A stretch of DNA of 64,000 bases from Opisthorchis felineus (lineage: Eukaryota; Platyhelminthes; Trematoda; Opisthorchiida; Opisthorchiidae), in the NCBI GenBank assembly GCA_004794785.1, contig SJOL01003837.1, positions 36,390 to 100,389 on the forward strand, read 5' to 3'. Positions 1-12,200 of this stretch are shown here, piece after piece. Both the position numbers and the translations under genes were made by a program. The notes below the pieces were generated by a model. That model had not been told where the DNA came from and ran no database searches. It saw nothing but the letters and a program-made list of their open reading frames with translations. How positions within the stretch are numbered: position 1 is the stretch's first letter; every line of letters begins with the position of its first letter.

Positions 1-24
1 AAAATGACCTAACTAGTGGCTAAC

Positions 25-219
25 CTGCAATTCATTCACTTCTTCTTTTCGCTTGATCCATGCCTTCCCCTGACCTTGAGGATCAATCAGAAGTGGATAG
101 CGTGTGGCTCGTGTCACAACTAGTCCATTCTGGACGGACAACTCATCAGTCGGAAGTCCTTGCACGTTCCACTCGGAAAGGGTTGCATTGTCTACCAACA
201 TAGTAATGAAGTTCACATC
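25..219 (-). CDS. DNAH5: Dynein exon 29 (last in window): AAA5
   Basis: 65 codons, phase 0; acceptor CTCAG ends at 220, donor GTTAGC at 19-24. It encodes [20 protein letters not shown], then [18 protein letters not shown] and ends VNELQ. 'W...GLP.D..S..NG......RYPL.IDPQ.Q' is the AAA5 signature. The gene continues below position 1. Confidence 0.98.
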
Positions 220-3200
220 CTGAGGTGTAAGAAACAACAGCGGAAGTATTCAATCGCTTTATTCCCAAAGTATAATGTTCATGAAAGAGTCAATGTCCCT
301 TACATTCAAGCATATCAACTATATTCACTTTATAGCACCCTCTGGATTGCCGGAGAGGTAATTGAATGTTCATTATTGGATTTTCCCCTACAAGGCTAAG
401 TTATTCTATACTGGAAAGTTGAATTTGCCTGACCAAGGGAGCTAGAGTAATGTATTAGCTCACAACCACATCCGTCTGGTCGAAACTGCCATTTCACAAT
501 CATGTATATCAACACTAAAGTCATAACCAATATGACCTTCTAAAAATGACGAAATGCTCATCTGATAGTACTGGCACATACGCTGCTAGTGGAATACGAC
601 ACTTGTACTCAATAAAGAGACAGATTCCTATAAAATATGATGTATACTTGTGAGACTGTTGGTAGCAGTCAAGGCAGCAATATCAGAAACACGCCATTTG
701 GACAATTTTTGTATACTTAACAAATTCGTGTGCGTATTTATAATGGTTGAACCTTTACAGCCATCATCATACAAAACGTATGAGGCTCGCACACCTGGGA
801 AATGAAGATTTTGTAAAGAAAACAGAGTTCTTTCCACGATTCAGCTAAATCACGCCTGTTTAAGCTCAGTCATCGATGTGTCCAGCTAAGGCCAGTACGA
901 AATTTAGAAAGTAAGGTGTACACAAAGGACCATCACACAACATAGTGACCATTGAGATATCCAGAATACATCTACCTTTAGCGGTTCTCCGAATAACGGG
1001 ACCCACATAATGGGGCATTCGATGGAGAATGTAAAAAAAAATCGAAAGGCCGCAATTCCATAGTATTCATCCTTTCTCTCGACCGGATCCACCACTTGCC
1101 TGAATCCACTGTTTTATGCGTCTATCTCATAGAATCGATATGCACCAGTAATCCCTCATGAAATTTTGACCCTTGACATATTGAACCAATTTTGACGATT
1201 TTTTTTACGCGCGCTTTCTGACTACTTGCGTTAACACGTGTTATACATACACGTTTGTCGCTAATTCAGCTCGATTTGCCATTCTCTCCGGGTAAGCTGC
1301 TTCTACAGGGTTTCTATAACCCTTTAAAGCTTCCTTTGGGCTTGCACCAATCTGAGCAACAAGTTAGACAGGAATCCCCATAAGCTGAGTTTTGGATCCC
1401 TTTAATATGCGTATTTTTGTACATGTAGCATCATATTTTATTCATAAAACTCAAGAATTCACTATCATTGGCTTGTGTTTTTGCGCGTTACTCAATCAGG
1501 CTTTCCAGAATACGTCAAGTATTCTACACACTGCTGAATTGCCCCGCCTGACACGTGCTAATTCGTATGGGAACGAAAAATTAGGGATGGCAAATTACCC
1601 AGTAGTTTCACAAACAAAGCTCACATGATTCACTTGAATAGTAAAATTATTTCCACTAAAAATTTCACCAGTTAAATCATGTTACCAGATCCGGTGCAGC
1701 TCCACTTAGTAATTCCGCAGTCTAAATTATGTTATCGGTCCATGGAAGTCCCGGACGTTTTGTTTCAAACAGAGCTACCTTGATGTGATTCTACTTGTCA
1801 CAACTGGGAAAGACTGTATTTTTCATCCTGCAGACATTCTGATTGCGTCATGTGCACGGTAAAATTATACACTGCTCCCATGGTCGTTCAGCTGTCTCTC
1901 TGCATTGACTTCATTGTGCTGTTGTAGCGGGGAAACCATTCTTTGGGCAGGCTCATGCAACCAATGTGCAACCATTGTCTACATTCGTTCAGCTGTAACA
2001 ACCTTTCGGTACCTAGCTGCCATGCCACTGGAAGGATGCACGAGGGCTGGGATACTGCCAAGTTGCCCAAACCTAGACAGAGGAAGTCGATAGGCAGAAG
2101 TCGGGTTCGAACCACGGACCTTCCAGTCAGTAAATTCGCGCTCTAACCGCTGAGCCATCTCGCCCCCTATGTCTACATTAAATTTGCAAGGTATTGTTTA
2201 GGAATTGTGTCTGACTAACCCTATCAATCCTGACATCTGTTGCTAGACAGATCTATCGGCTAGGGCATTCAGGAACTGTTAGCTTTTGATGTCTGATTAT
2301 GGTAAAATTGTACCCTGATGCGTATTTGCTGTGACCATCTGAAAGCTCCTCCTCATCACAGCCGAGCAACTTTTATCCTAATGCCTCTCAATTAGTATCC
2401 AAAGTGTTTACATACTACAGGGCACCGCAGTTTGCGGTTAACGAAAAGATGCTACAGTCATCAGTTTTTTTGTCGGGTCACTGGTTAATTTCGGATATAA
2501 GGACGTCTACGAACTCACGGTCCAAAGATATCGATCAGCTGAAGCAAAATTTTGAAGAGACTAAAAACTGCTGATCAGGAGAAGTTGTAAACTTCATTAG
2601 CAACCGTAAAAAAGTTAATATTTGCCAGTAAGGCTGAATATCCTACAAAGTCATTCGGTCGTACTAGTTCTAACACAAGAAACTGAGCCATATTATGTGC
2701 TCTTTGTGCGTGCGAAATAACCTTTCAGCTACTCAATCTAGTCTATTACGAGCGTGCTAGGGAGTGCCCTAAGGCAAAAAGCGGGCTCACTTTTTCGTCA
2801 TAATCATCGACGGCATAACATCAATGTTCAACAAATGATGCTTCGCCGACGTACAAACATTATTTATTTGGAAGCCTTATTGCGAAGAAAGTAACAATGG
2901 ACAGGGAAGGGACTTAACGCCAGCCTAACACAACCATTACTTCCAGACACTCATTCAGGCAATCTGGACAGAAACTAACAACAAGATCGCCACTGACATC
3001 GGTTGGTAGCCATATCTTGAAGCATCTCCAGTCAGGCGCAGTGGGGCTCATGCGGTCCCCATCCTGGAAGGTGAGTCGCGCCGACAGCACCCAGACTTTC
3101 CGCAATCTCTTTTACAGCCCTCTGCCAGGTCAAGGGTTGGCCACCTCTCTGCTTCCGCCACTCAGAATTGGGCAAGGAAAACAGCACTCCCTTCGGCAAA

Positions 3201-6200
3201 CGATGGTTCGGCGTACTCAATACATGGCCTAACCAATGCAGCTTCTGGTGCTGGACACATTCGTCAATGGAAATCCCCGCCGCACAACCGAAAACTTGTT
3301 GTCCAACTGCCTCGTTACAAATTCGTGGACACCAACCCATACGAAATGTGGTTCTGAGACAACGGTTGTTGAAAATCTAAAGAAGTCACAGTTCCTCTGA
3401 TCGAACAGGCCAAGCCTCACAGCCGTACAACAAAACAGCCAGCACCGTAGCCTGATACACACGTCCCTTGAGATTCAGGGATATACCGCTTTGAAGCCAT
3501 AGGTGTCTCAAATTAGCAAACGCGACCCAAGTCTTGCAGATTCGTGCATTGATCTCATCTGTCACACTACAATCACAACTAATACGACTTCCAGGATACG
3601 TAAAACTCTCCACAACTTCCAGTGCCCCCCCCTGGATTGTAAGTGGTATGCTCAGTGACTGCATGTCCAGGAGCATCACCTTACACTTTGTGGGTGCAAA
3701 GAGCATACCAGAGGACGGGATGACTTTGATCAGTTCATCCAAAAACACCTGCGCACTCTCCTTTTCGAAGACGAGAACGATGTCGTTTGCACATTCCATA
3801 TCAGCAAGGTTTTCGTCAGCTGCTATTTGGACATCATTGTTTTAAAGACCTTCCAGCTTTCATCTCACTATCTCACCGATCACAAAATTAAATAGGAACA
3901 GGGAGAGTGGGCATCTCTAACGAACACCGCTTTGTGTACGGAAGCTTTTGGAGAGATCTCCGTATACTCTCAGAAGTCCAGAAGCCTGAGAATACAAAGA
4001 ACTTATTATGTTCACAAATTTCCGGGGTATCCCTTGGTGGGCAAGCGAGCTAAGAAGAACAGACGGGTCAACCGAGTCAAATGCGCCTTGGAAATCCAGG
4101 ATTACTAAAACTGTGGGTCGTTTGTACGTATGGAGTTGTTTCAACACCTGATGGAGTGTGAAGATTTGGTTAACGCAGGAACCCCTCTTGCTGCTCTCGA
4201 GTCCGTGTTTCATGATCCACCATAAGGCAGCGAAGCACAAGTGATGTCAACAGCAGGGTCAGTTCTATCCCCCTGTAGTTACCACACTCAATACGAGCCC
4301 CTTTTTTGAAAGTAGGCACTATCACCAATTCTCTGCAGTAGTTTGAGACGGTCTCCTTTTCCAAAATGCAGGCAAACAGATTAGCCAGGCGCCGACTGAT
4401 GATTTCACCCCTATTTTTGAACAATGTGGGTGGGAGGTCATCCGGACCAGGAGCTCAGTGGAGCTTGAGAGAACATATGCAGTCATAAACCTCTGGGACT
4501 GTTGGGGGTGCCAAGTTCACCGTCCAGGGTTCTATTTCATTTGTAGGATCCAGATGAGTGGCACCTAGTGGCCAAGATAATTGTTGCTCAACTTATTTGG
4601 CCCAGCGGTCAAGGTGTTCTTTTTTACTCAAGATGGTGGTGCCACGGTGATTCTTGGTGGTTTCGGTCACAGGTGATTTCCGAAGACCGGTCGCGCGGAT
4701 CAACTGAAATAATATCCGGACTTTCCCGGCTTTTTGGTCCTCTTCCATTTCCTTGGCCTTCGGTGTCTATCATGCTGTACTGTCGGCGAGCACGCTCCTT
4801 TCACTTGACGTCTGATAATTCGTCCTGCCAATTTATGCTTGAGACTGGCGAAAGCGTTTCTCCGAGACTCAAACAGTGCCACTGTTCTGTGTGATATACA
4901 CTGCTTGATCGGGCCTGACAGCGCCGTGTCACAGGCAAAACTCCCAGCACTTTACAAAGATGTAGCGACCTCGTTCCAGCATGAATTCACATCTGATGGT
5001 GGAGCAGTTGGAAGAGAGTCCAGAAGACGATTCTGATAAGTCCCGAATCTACCAGTCTCTCAGTTGCTAGGCCACAGTTGTTAAGATGCACTCTAACTGG
5101 AAGAACTTACCTTTTGACCCTGATTGGTGGCAAGTCTAAAATCGACTGCAAATTTTGGGCCGCGGTGTTATGAAAAGAGGGATTTATTTGTGACTTTAGA
5201 CTAAAATTCGACATGAAAAAGCTTGAGACACACCGGTAACTAGGTAAATTGTTAGTTACCAACACGCTAATATGTAGGGATAAGGGGGCTGAAACCTTTG
5301 CATCACTGCTCCGCTAACCTACCAGGTACAGTATGTCCCGTTTTTCTTCCTCTGAAAATCACGGGAACCTAAGACACTACGTAGTTCATTTAGTTCACCT
5401 CAAACCGTTTATGACAAACCATAATTTCCAGAAGGACACCTCAGTAAGTTGTCAGCGTCTGTCTTGCAGAACGGTAATAGTAATAATGGTGGTTGTACTA
5501 GCGTCCATGGGTCTTTCAGAACACTCACAAAGCACATTGGATGACCAGGAAATCCTGACATTTCTGCAAAACTGCTGTTTGTAAACACCTAGTGCACAAT
5601 CGTTTATCAGAAATAGCTGTAAGATCCTATAGTTTGAAAATACACCCAAGTGCACATTTTGCACCGCCGGAGGGGTTAGTTGCACCGCTTCCAGCAACTG
5701 TGGTTGTTCTCACGTGATCTCCGGCTCATATCTACACATGTGCATGGGAATCGGTTGGTGTGATAGAGTTCGGTTGCTTCAAAGAATGACCACGGCCTGA
5801 GTAAAAAAGTCTAACTTAGACCGATACTGGGTCTTCACTGTTTCTTCTCACCATATAAATCAATTGCAGATAAGAGAAACTCACTTCAGAAAACGGTATT
5901 TTATTTTGTACCAGTTCCCTGCGCCACTGTTTGGTCAAGAGAGAACGGAATTCTTGATTAAACGGTCCAGTGTATGACAAGAATCCTGTTGCCAGCAGAA
6001 CATCCCCAACGAGGCGATTTATTTGTTCTGTGAATAGTTTGCTTGCTTCCGTCCAACGTATCTGCTCGCCTGAAATTTCGTGTGCAATTATCAACAGTCT
6101 GGGAGATGTAGGGACCCAACAAAATATGGTTTAGACGGTAGCTGGAAACACCAGATCCCGTTTGTAGTTCTTGCTGGTAAAACCTGGGAACAACTTGCTT

Positions 6201-9200
6201 TCAGTAGCGGTATGGATCAGGATAAAATATAATGATGGTTCTCTCAACAGCTTGCGCCGATCCTTCCCAGACTCAAAAGAGTTTAAAAGAAATGCAACTG
6301 ATGAGTAAATTTGCTTCACCAAAAGATAGGCTGTAAGAACCATAGGTGGAGTGGATGCATACGAAGAAGTTCAATGATGTGCCGACAGATATAGCTAAAT
6401 TCTGTAATCTGGCCGCAGTGAATCAGAAAATAAACTAGGGACCGGCTGCATCTTCACAACGTTTCGAGTCCTTTAGAGAGACTTTATTAAACCAGCATAA
6501 CATCATTCACAACGCGCACACTTTACACAGAAATGGTGACGTGGAGCGAAATCTAAAAACTGATGGATGTGGAATCATCCGGGCACTTGAATGCAAAAGA
6601 GACAGGAGCTTAACTTGTAACTTGTGTGAACCTCTGTTCACATCAGCTGAGCGGGCAGTTGAGTTATAATTACCGATACAGATACACACACGTTGACTTT
6701 CAAGAAGACAGGTTACACTCACGCGATCAGTCAACAGCGATGTGAAACCGGTAGTGGACTGTAAGAGTTTGCTTAGGTGTTCTGTCACCCAGTCTGGTTA
6801 CACAGACAAAGCAAAACCTACATGAGGGCGGTGATATCAACGAGGTACAACAAGGTACAACGAGGTCCCAACAACCAGTACAAAGGCCATAAGAAGATGA
6901 TCAGATGACGCCAGAATGGATAACATGACGTCCATACGACGAGGAATACGAATTGTGATAAGACCAAAAGAACCCCGGGTGTGCTGGATTTCACTACACT
7001 TTCTCACTTACCAGCCAGGCCACCGATCAGCGCTGTGGCATTGGTCATTTTACGTCGACAAGCCTCTGCCTCATCCATCAAACGCTGTTTGTCTGCCATT
7101 GCTCGATCGTACTCGGCCTGAACAATATTCAACTCTCTCTGTTTTTCATCAAGCTGACCTTGGGCAACCGCGAGTTCTTTCATAGCTCCCGCTAAGCGGT
7201 TTTCCTGTCTGGCCAGCATTGCCTGAAACACAAAATTGGAGGCATATCAGCCTTGTGAATTACCCGTTCAAGTGTCAAGTAATTAAATTCAGCTTTTTGT
7301 GGAAAGGCTTGGGTGACAGCTATTTCCAAGCTATCCGGACTTTTTAAAAATACTGAGTCCTCATTTGGCTTCGAACACTGTTTAGTTTCATGCTTTAGTC
7401 CAGATTATATCCCATTTCGAATGTGACCTCTATTTGTGTTGAATGTATTTTACCACCCCAGTCAATGGTGATAAACATACTCCACCTCATTTTGGAATGG
7501 TCCTCATAAATTATCATAACAGGTATTAAAAGATGGGACAAATCTTATTGTGTTTCCAATACGGCGAAGATATTCAGGTGATGAAAAGTCTGAAAGAAAG
7601 CCACCATCCCTTTTCACATCCATGGTGTCATGCCTACTTTTGGGGATCATGGGTCCAAATATTTTCAAGGAGATATGCCTGCCTATACATCTGTCTGAGA
7701 AGCTATACAAAGCAACAGATGAAGCATCATTAGTTATGCTAAATGACCAGTGTGAGCTTTACTGGCATCAGCAAATCAGATGTGACCCGCAGAATTATCT
7801 TTCTTCGAGCAGAAAATTTGAGTTCCAAATGGTAGTGCTCTCGGAAATGACTGACCTAGAAACTGGATCGAATAATATAAAACTGGAAAATGAACCAGGA
7901 GTACCTTCAAGGGTAGCACTTCTTTGTTCACCGCAAAGAACGAAGCCATAGCTTTGGTCCAAGAGCACAACCCAGCCACATCACCACAAACTCGTTTGGC
8001 CTGCTCCATATTATAATCGTCCATTTGGAAATATGGCTCCATCAGTTCTACGGTTTCCTCGTTTATTGAATCCTGTTAATCGACAAATGAATAAAAAGGG
8101 TCCTGCAAGTAGTGCGTTACCAGTAACTCAAAAGTAAGACGTAATGGTGTCTATATGGCCCAGAATTGGTTCAGCGAAGAGTGGTCATTGTCTGTTAATG
8201 TCCCTTCCCAAGCAGGACTATCCAGACTGTCTTTTAGTGGAGATCGCATAAATCGGCACAACCACCGACCCGTTGCTACGCTCCACTACGTTCCCTAACA
8301 ACGCACTGATGATGTCACCTCGATTGGTGATGAAACGTTTGCAATCAAATTGCCCAGCTCAGCGAACAAACCAACGACCATAAATCGGCTCAGCTGAAAT
8401 CCAACCAAATCTCTTGTTTTTGATATTCGACAGTTGGATTCCAGTAGAGTCTCTCGTTAACATCAACTGCGTCTCAAATGACTGTGCCACATGCAAAATT
8501 TAGTGTTCAGCCACTTAATAGAAATGATGGAAACTCTGGGATTAGGCCTAAATGGTCAGCCTCAGGAAGGGCAAGACTCTCAGTGAACTCTCCTGATTTT
8601 TCATTTTTCATCGACCTCATGAGTTGTGCCATATGAGGGAAGCATGAATGCTGTTAACGATATTAATGATAACATTAAATTCGAGATGATTTTCAGCAAC
8701 TTATAGCTCAAGATTTTTGCATGTACCGTTGAGAAAATGTGATTCCTCCCATCAATGATTAGATAATAACCGAAAAAGAATAATTTCCCACAAATAAACC
8801 CATTTACGTATCAACTGGGTCTTCACGGGAATTCAAGTGAATCTCTCGTTTGATATTCTTCAACTGAATGTGCCGCACAAAGGCCGCCTCATGGAAATAT
8901 ACTGCGATATCTCGAATATCGTACCAACTGAAACACGAGGAGGCCTTTGTGCAGCACATTCAGTTGAAGAATATCATAAACGAGAGATTCAGTTGAGTCT
9001 GCCGTGAAAACCAAAATGATTTGCAAATGAGTGTATTTGTCGAAATCTGTCCAATTTGGGTTCAAGTAGAACATAAGGTTGACGGAAGCTCGGGGACTGC
9101 GCCCACCTGATGAGCCCCAAGAAGGGCGAAACCGGTCGTGGGCTGTAGAATAGTTTTCATCAGCCTTATGAGTAGTGTATTACGTAACCAATCTTCCGCT

Positions 9201-12200
9201 AAACCAACAGATGCTGTAACAACTGAACTGCTGAGGACGCCTGCTGTTCGTCATACGCCTCAGCAGAGCATCCCTCCTGTAAGCGGAAGGTCAGTCGTCC
9301 GAGTCCGCTCTTGAGCATCTCATTTCTCTAAAGCTGTGTGCACTTAAACTTCCCGTTTTCAGACGTAACATTGTTATTTCGCATGCTTATGCAGTTAGCT
9401 GGTTGCTGGTCTCTTCTCTATGCTGTACAATTTGGTGACCTGCGTCTCAATACCAATCGACCTGCCATCATGATAACCTTCTGAATGGGTGATTGTGAGT
9501 TTCTATGAGAAGGGGCACGAGATTCATCCACCGGGACTAAGCTTATGATCAATGGGGAGTGAGCAGCCGGGTTTACTTAAAATTTTATTGGTGCATATTT
9601 CGCTCCCTTTTGGTGATCAGTGTCGGTCTGTGAAAGTGACAAGATGTGGCGTGCACATATATGCTATTTAACAAAAGCAATCAAAATCGTGGCATTATAT
9701 TGCAGACGTGTCAGTGTGATGGCACAATCGGTAGTCATACTAAGTTGCACCTCTTTTCTGAACTATGGTGCGGTAAATTTATTGATCGTCTACATTCCTT
9801 GAGAATACTGCGCCTGTGGAAAAGCCTAAGCGACAGTCACGCGAAAATTTACGGAACTCACTTTGGGGAAGTTCAACAGCCCATTTAGGAAGTTCGCACC
9901 CCCCATCATCTTCAGTGCCTCACCCCAAGACGGCTTCGGGCAGGCATGTTCGGGGTCAGCAACAACTCGATCCATGTGTTTTTGAAACAGCAACAACACG
10001 CAGTCCATTATGCGCATAATCAAGTGAGGTGGTTTTCCAAGCTTCCGGACTTTAGAAAAACAGAAACAGTCCATTCTTTATCATTTTTCCCAACGGTTCC
10101 ATGAAAACGGAAATTCCCTTTGTCTTGGAATGCTAAGCAGATTGGTTAGAAAACTCGCAAACTCTAAACAAGCTATGGAGGTTTTAACTGGACACAGTTA
10201 ACGTAGAGACGTGTATCGAAGGTTGGGAATGATCGAGGACTAGTCATAGAACACACTCCGAATATTCACCAGAAGTCAGGTTGTTTGAATAAGTAAACAA
10301 CCGGTTAGAAGAGGAGGCATATATCAAAATATAAAAAGGTGCTGCACATGAAGTTGTTCCGATCAAAAGCCTTTTGCGCATAGAAGCAGCTGAAGGGAAA
10401 GAATAATCGTGCCAGCAATTCTATGAACCCTTAGGCACAACTTTTCTACCAACCACTGAGAGGAAATAACCTGATCACGCTTGCGTGAAACAAAATGAAC
10501 CTACCTGTAGAGATGTGAATAGGTTTGATGGTCTCCAAAGCAGCCTCTGCCTCCATCAGAGCTGGCTTAGCCGCTTCCAGTTTTTCCTCGGAGTTGGCTT
10601 TGTCCACACTAATTGCATCCACCAGTGTTTGAGCTTTGTCTTTGACCAGCTGAACTTGGGCCTTCACCTTTTGAGCCGCAGTAGCCTTCACTGTGACTTC
10701 TTCCAAAACCTCTTCCGATTTCCTATTTGCCACTTGCAACTCCTTTTCTTTCTCTACCAATTGTTTACTAAGTTCATTCACCGACTCGGTAGCCTCGACC
10801 AACTTTTTCAAACCACCATTCATTCGTTCAAAAAGCAGTTCGATTTCTTTACGCTTTTGCCCATAAATCTCCATGTAACCGTTGATGAACGATAGGTAGG
10901 ACTTTGGGGTCACATGTGTTTGCCGACGGAAGCGTTGAAAATATTCGATGCACGCCTCTGCCACTGTATCCTAGGAGAATTAATGTACGTTTTTGGGAGG
11001 TATTGCATAAATAGAAAATTACGTAAGACATGTAGATGTTTTGTTGATCAAAAACCCATTGATTCTTCATGAGATGGCTTGTATAAATGGCAGTTTCCTT
11101 AAGAATGACGACCGCAAAAAGGGTATTTGGCTTCTTCTGAGGGACGGATTCCCCCCTCCTCGGAGAGGTTGCACACCACCTCATAACTAACGGGTAACTC
11201 TATCTTGGTCTATCCCAAAGTAGTCTCTCTTCGTGGCAATTAGTATCTATTAGTATATTAGTATATTAGTATAGTAGTATAGTAGTATATATGGTTGTAC
11301 TTTTTAAATACTGTCGTCATCATCACTTACAGTAATACACCAGCAATGTATGCTGGTGCCTAACTACCATACAACCATGGGGGAGAAGACCCTAGGAAAG
11401 AGCTGAAAGAAGAGGTAAATAATACAAAAAGCTTCATGTCCTTGAGGAAAACTATGAAGAATAGGGTGCCTACACTTTTGGACAGCATTTAAATAAACAC
11501 ATCTAAGCACCATGTGGAAGTAAGGCGCCATCAGCGGGGTCAATCCAGAGTCCTTTGCAAACCTCAACCGACATAAACCCAGCTCACGACAGGCAAAATT
11601 TAGTTAGGCAGTCCGGATAGGGTATGACAACCTGCTCGCGCACTAAGATCGGTTGCGTGCCATATCCCGCAGGGTAGCACGGTTATCCGTTTGAGTTGTC
11701 TTCCCATAGTTTGAAGCTTCTCATCAAAGCAAGCAGTCTACAAATTATTCCGAAGTTCGGATATAAAGGCTGAACAGCGAATGGGAAGATGGTAACGCTG
11801 TAGCATTTAATCAGGTAGACACCCGCTGCTATATTAAGGCTTTTTTTATTGTTGTATTATATTATATTGTATTATTGTTGTATTGTATTGTATCGTTAGA
11901 TAAAATCACAGAAAGCACCTATTACCTCTCTCAAATCACCGATAGCGATTTATTAACACCAGAACGATCATTTTCTTACTTTTCACGAGTGAAAACAAGC
12001 GAGCTTCCATAAATTAAACGGTAAAAGGCCTACCTGCCCACACTATCTTACCCAATCGAACAAAGCACACACAAGATAATCATTCCAAATACATCTACAA
12101 GGGAGCAATATTTGTCTTGAAAACGGAGACGCTTGTTGAGTCTATAGTCGTAACTGTCACGCCACCAATCTGAGCTTTTTGAGCGTGAAGTTGCACACAG

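Larger units (their letters stand above)
220..5884 (-). other. Intron 28 (5.7 kb) with SINE and RTE LINE
   Basis: Holds SINE 1988-2167 and the LINE at 2885-5040. The stretches 220-1980, 2170-2880 and 5040-5880 show only short chance frames. Confidence 0.6.
8073..9861 (-). other. Intron 25 (1.8 kb) with the intact hammerhead
   Basis: Holds the hammerhead repeat 8812-9185 and the GATGTC/GAAACG repeat 8255-8395. The remainder shows nothing. Confidence 0.6.

Noticed and set aside
2100..2167. tRNA gene candidate (A and B boxes)
   Set aside because: It is followed by a repeated body found at four loci, so it is a SINE head; the cloverleaf is not complete.
3017..3380. Plus-strand frames around 3.0-3.4 kb
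   Set aside because: Shadows of the RTE-like LINE coding strand (minus).
10485..10895. 136-codon plus-strand frame
   Set aside because: It is the antisense shadow of the dynein stalk exon 24, whose coiled coil leaves the opposite frame open.
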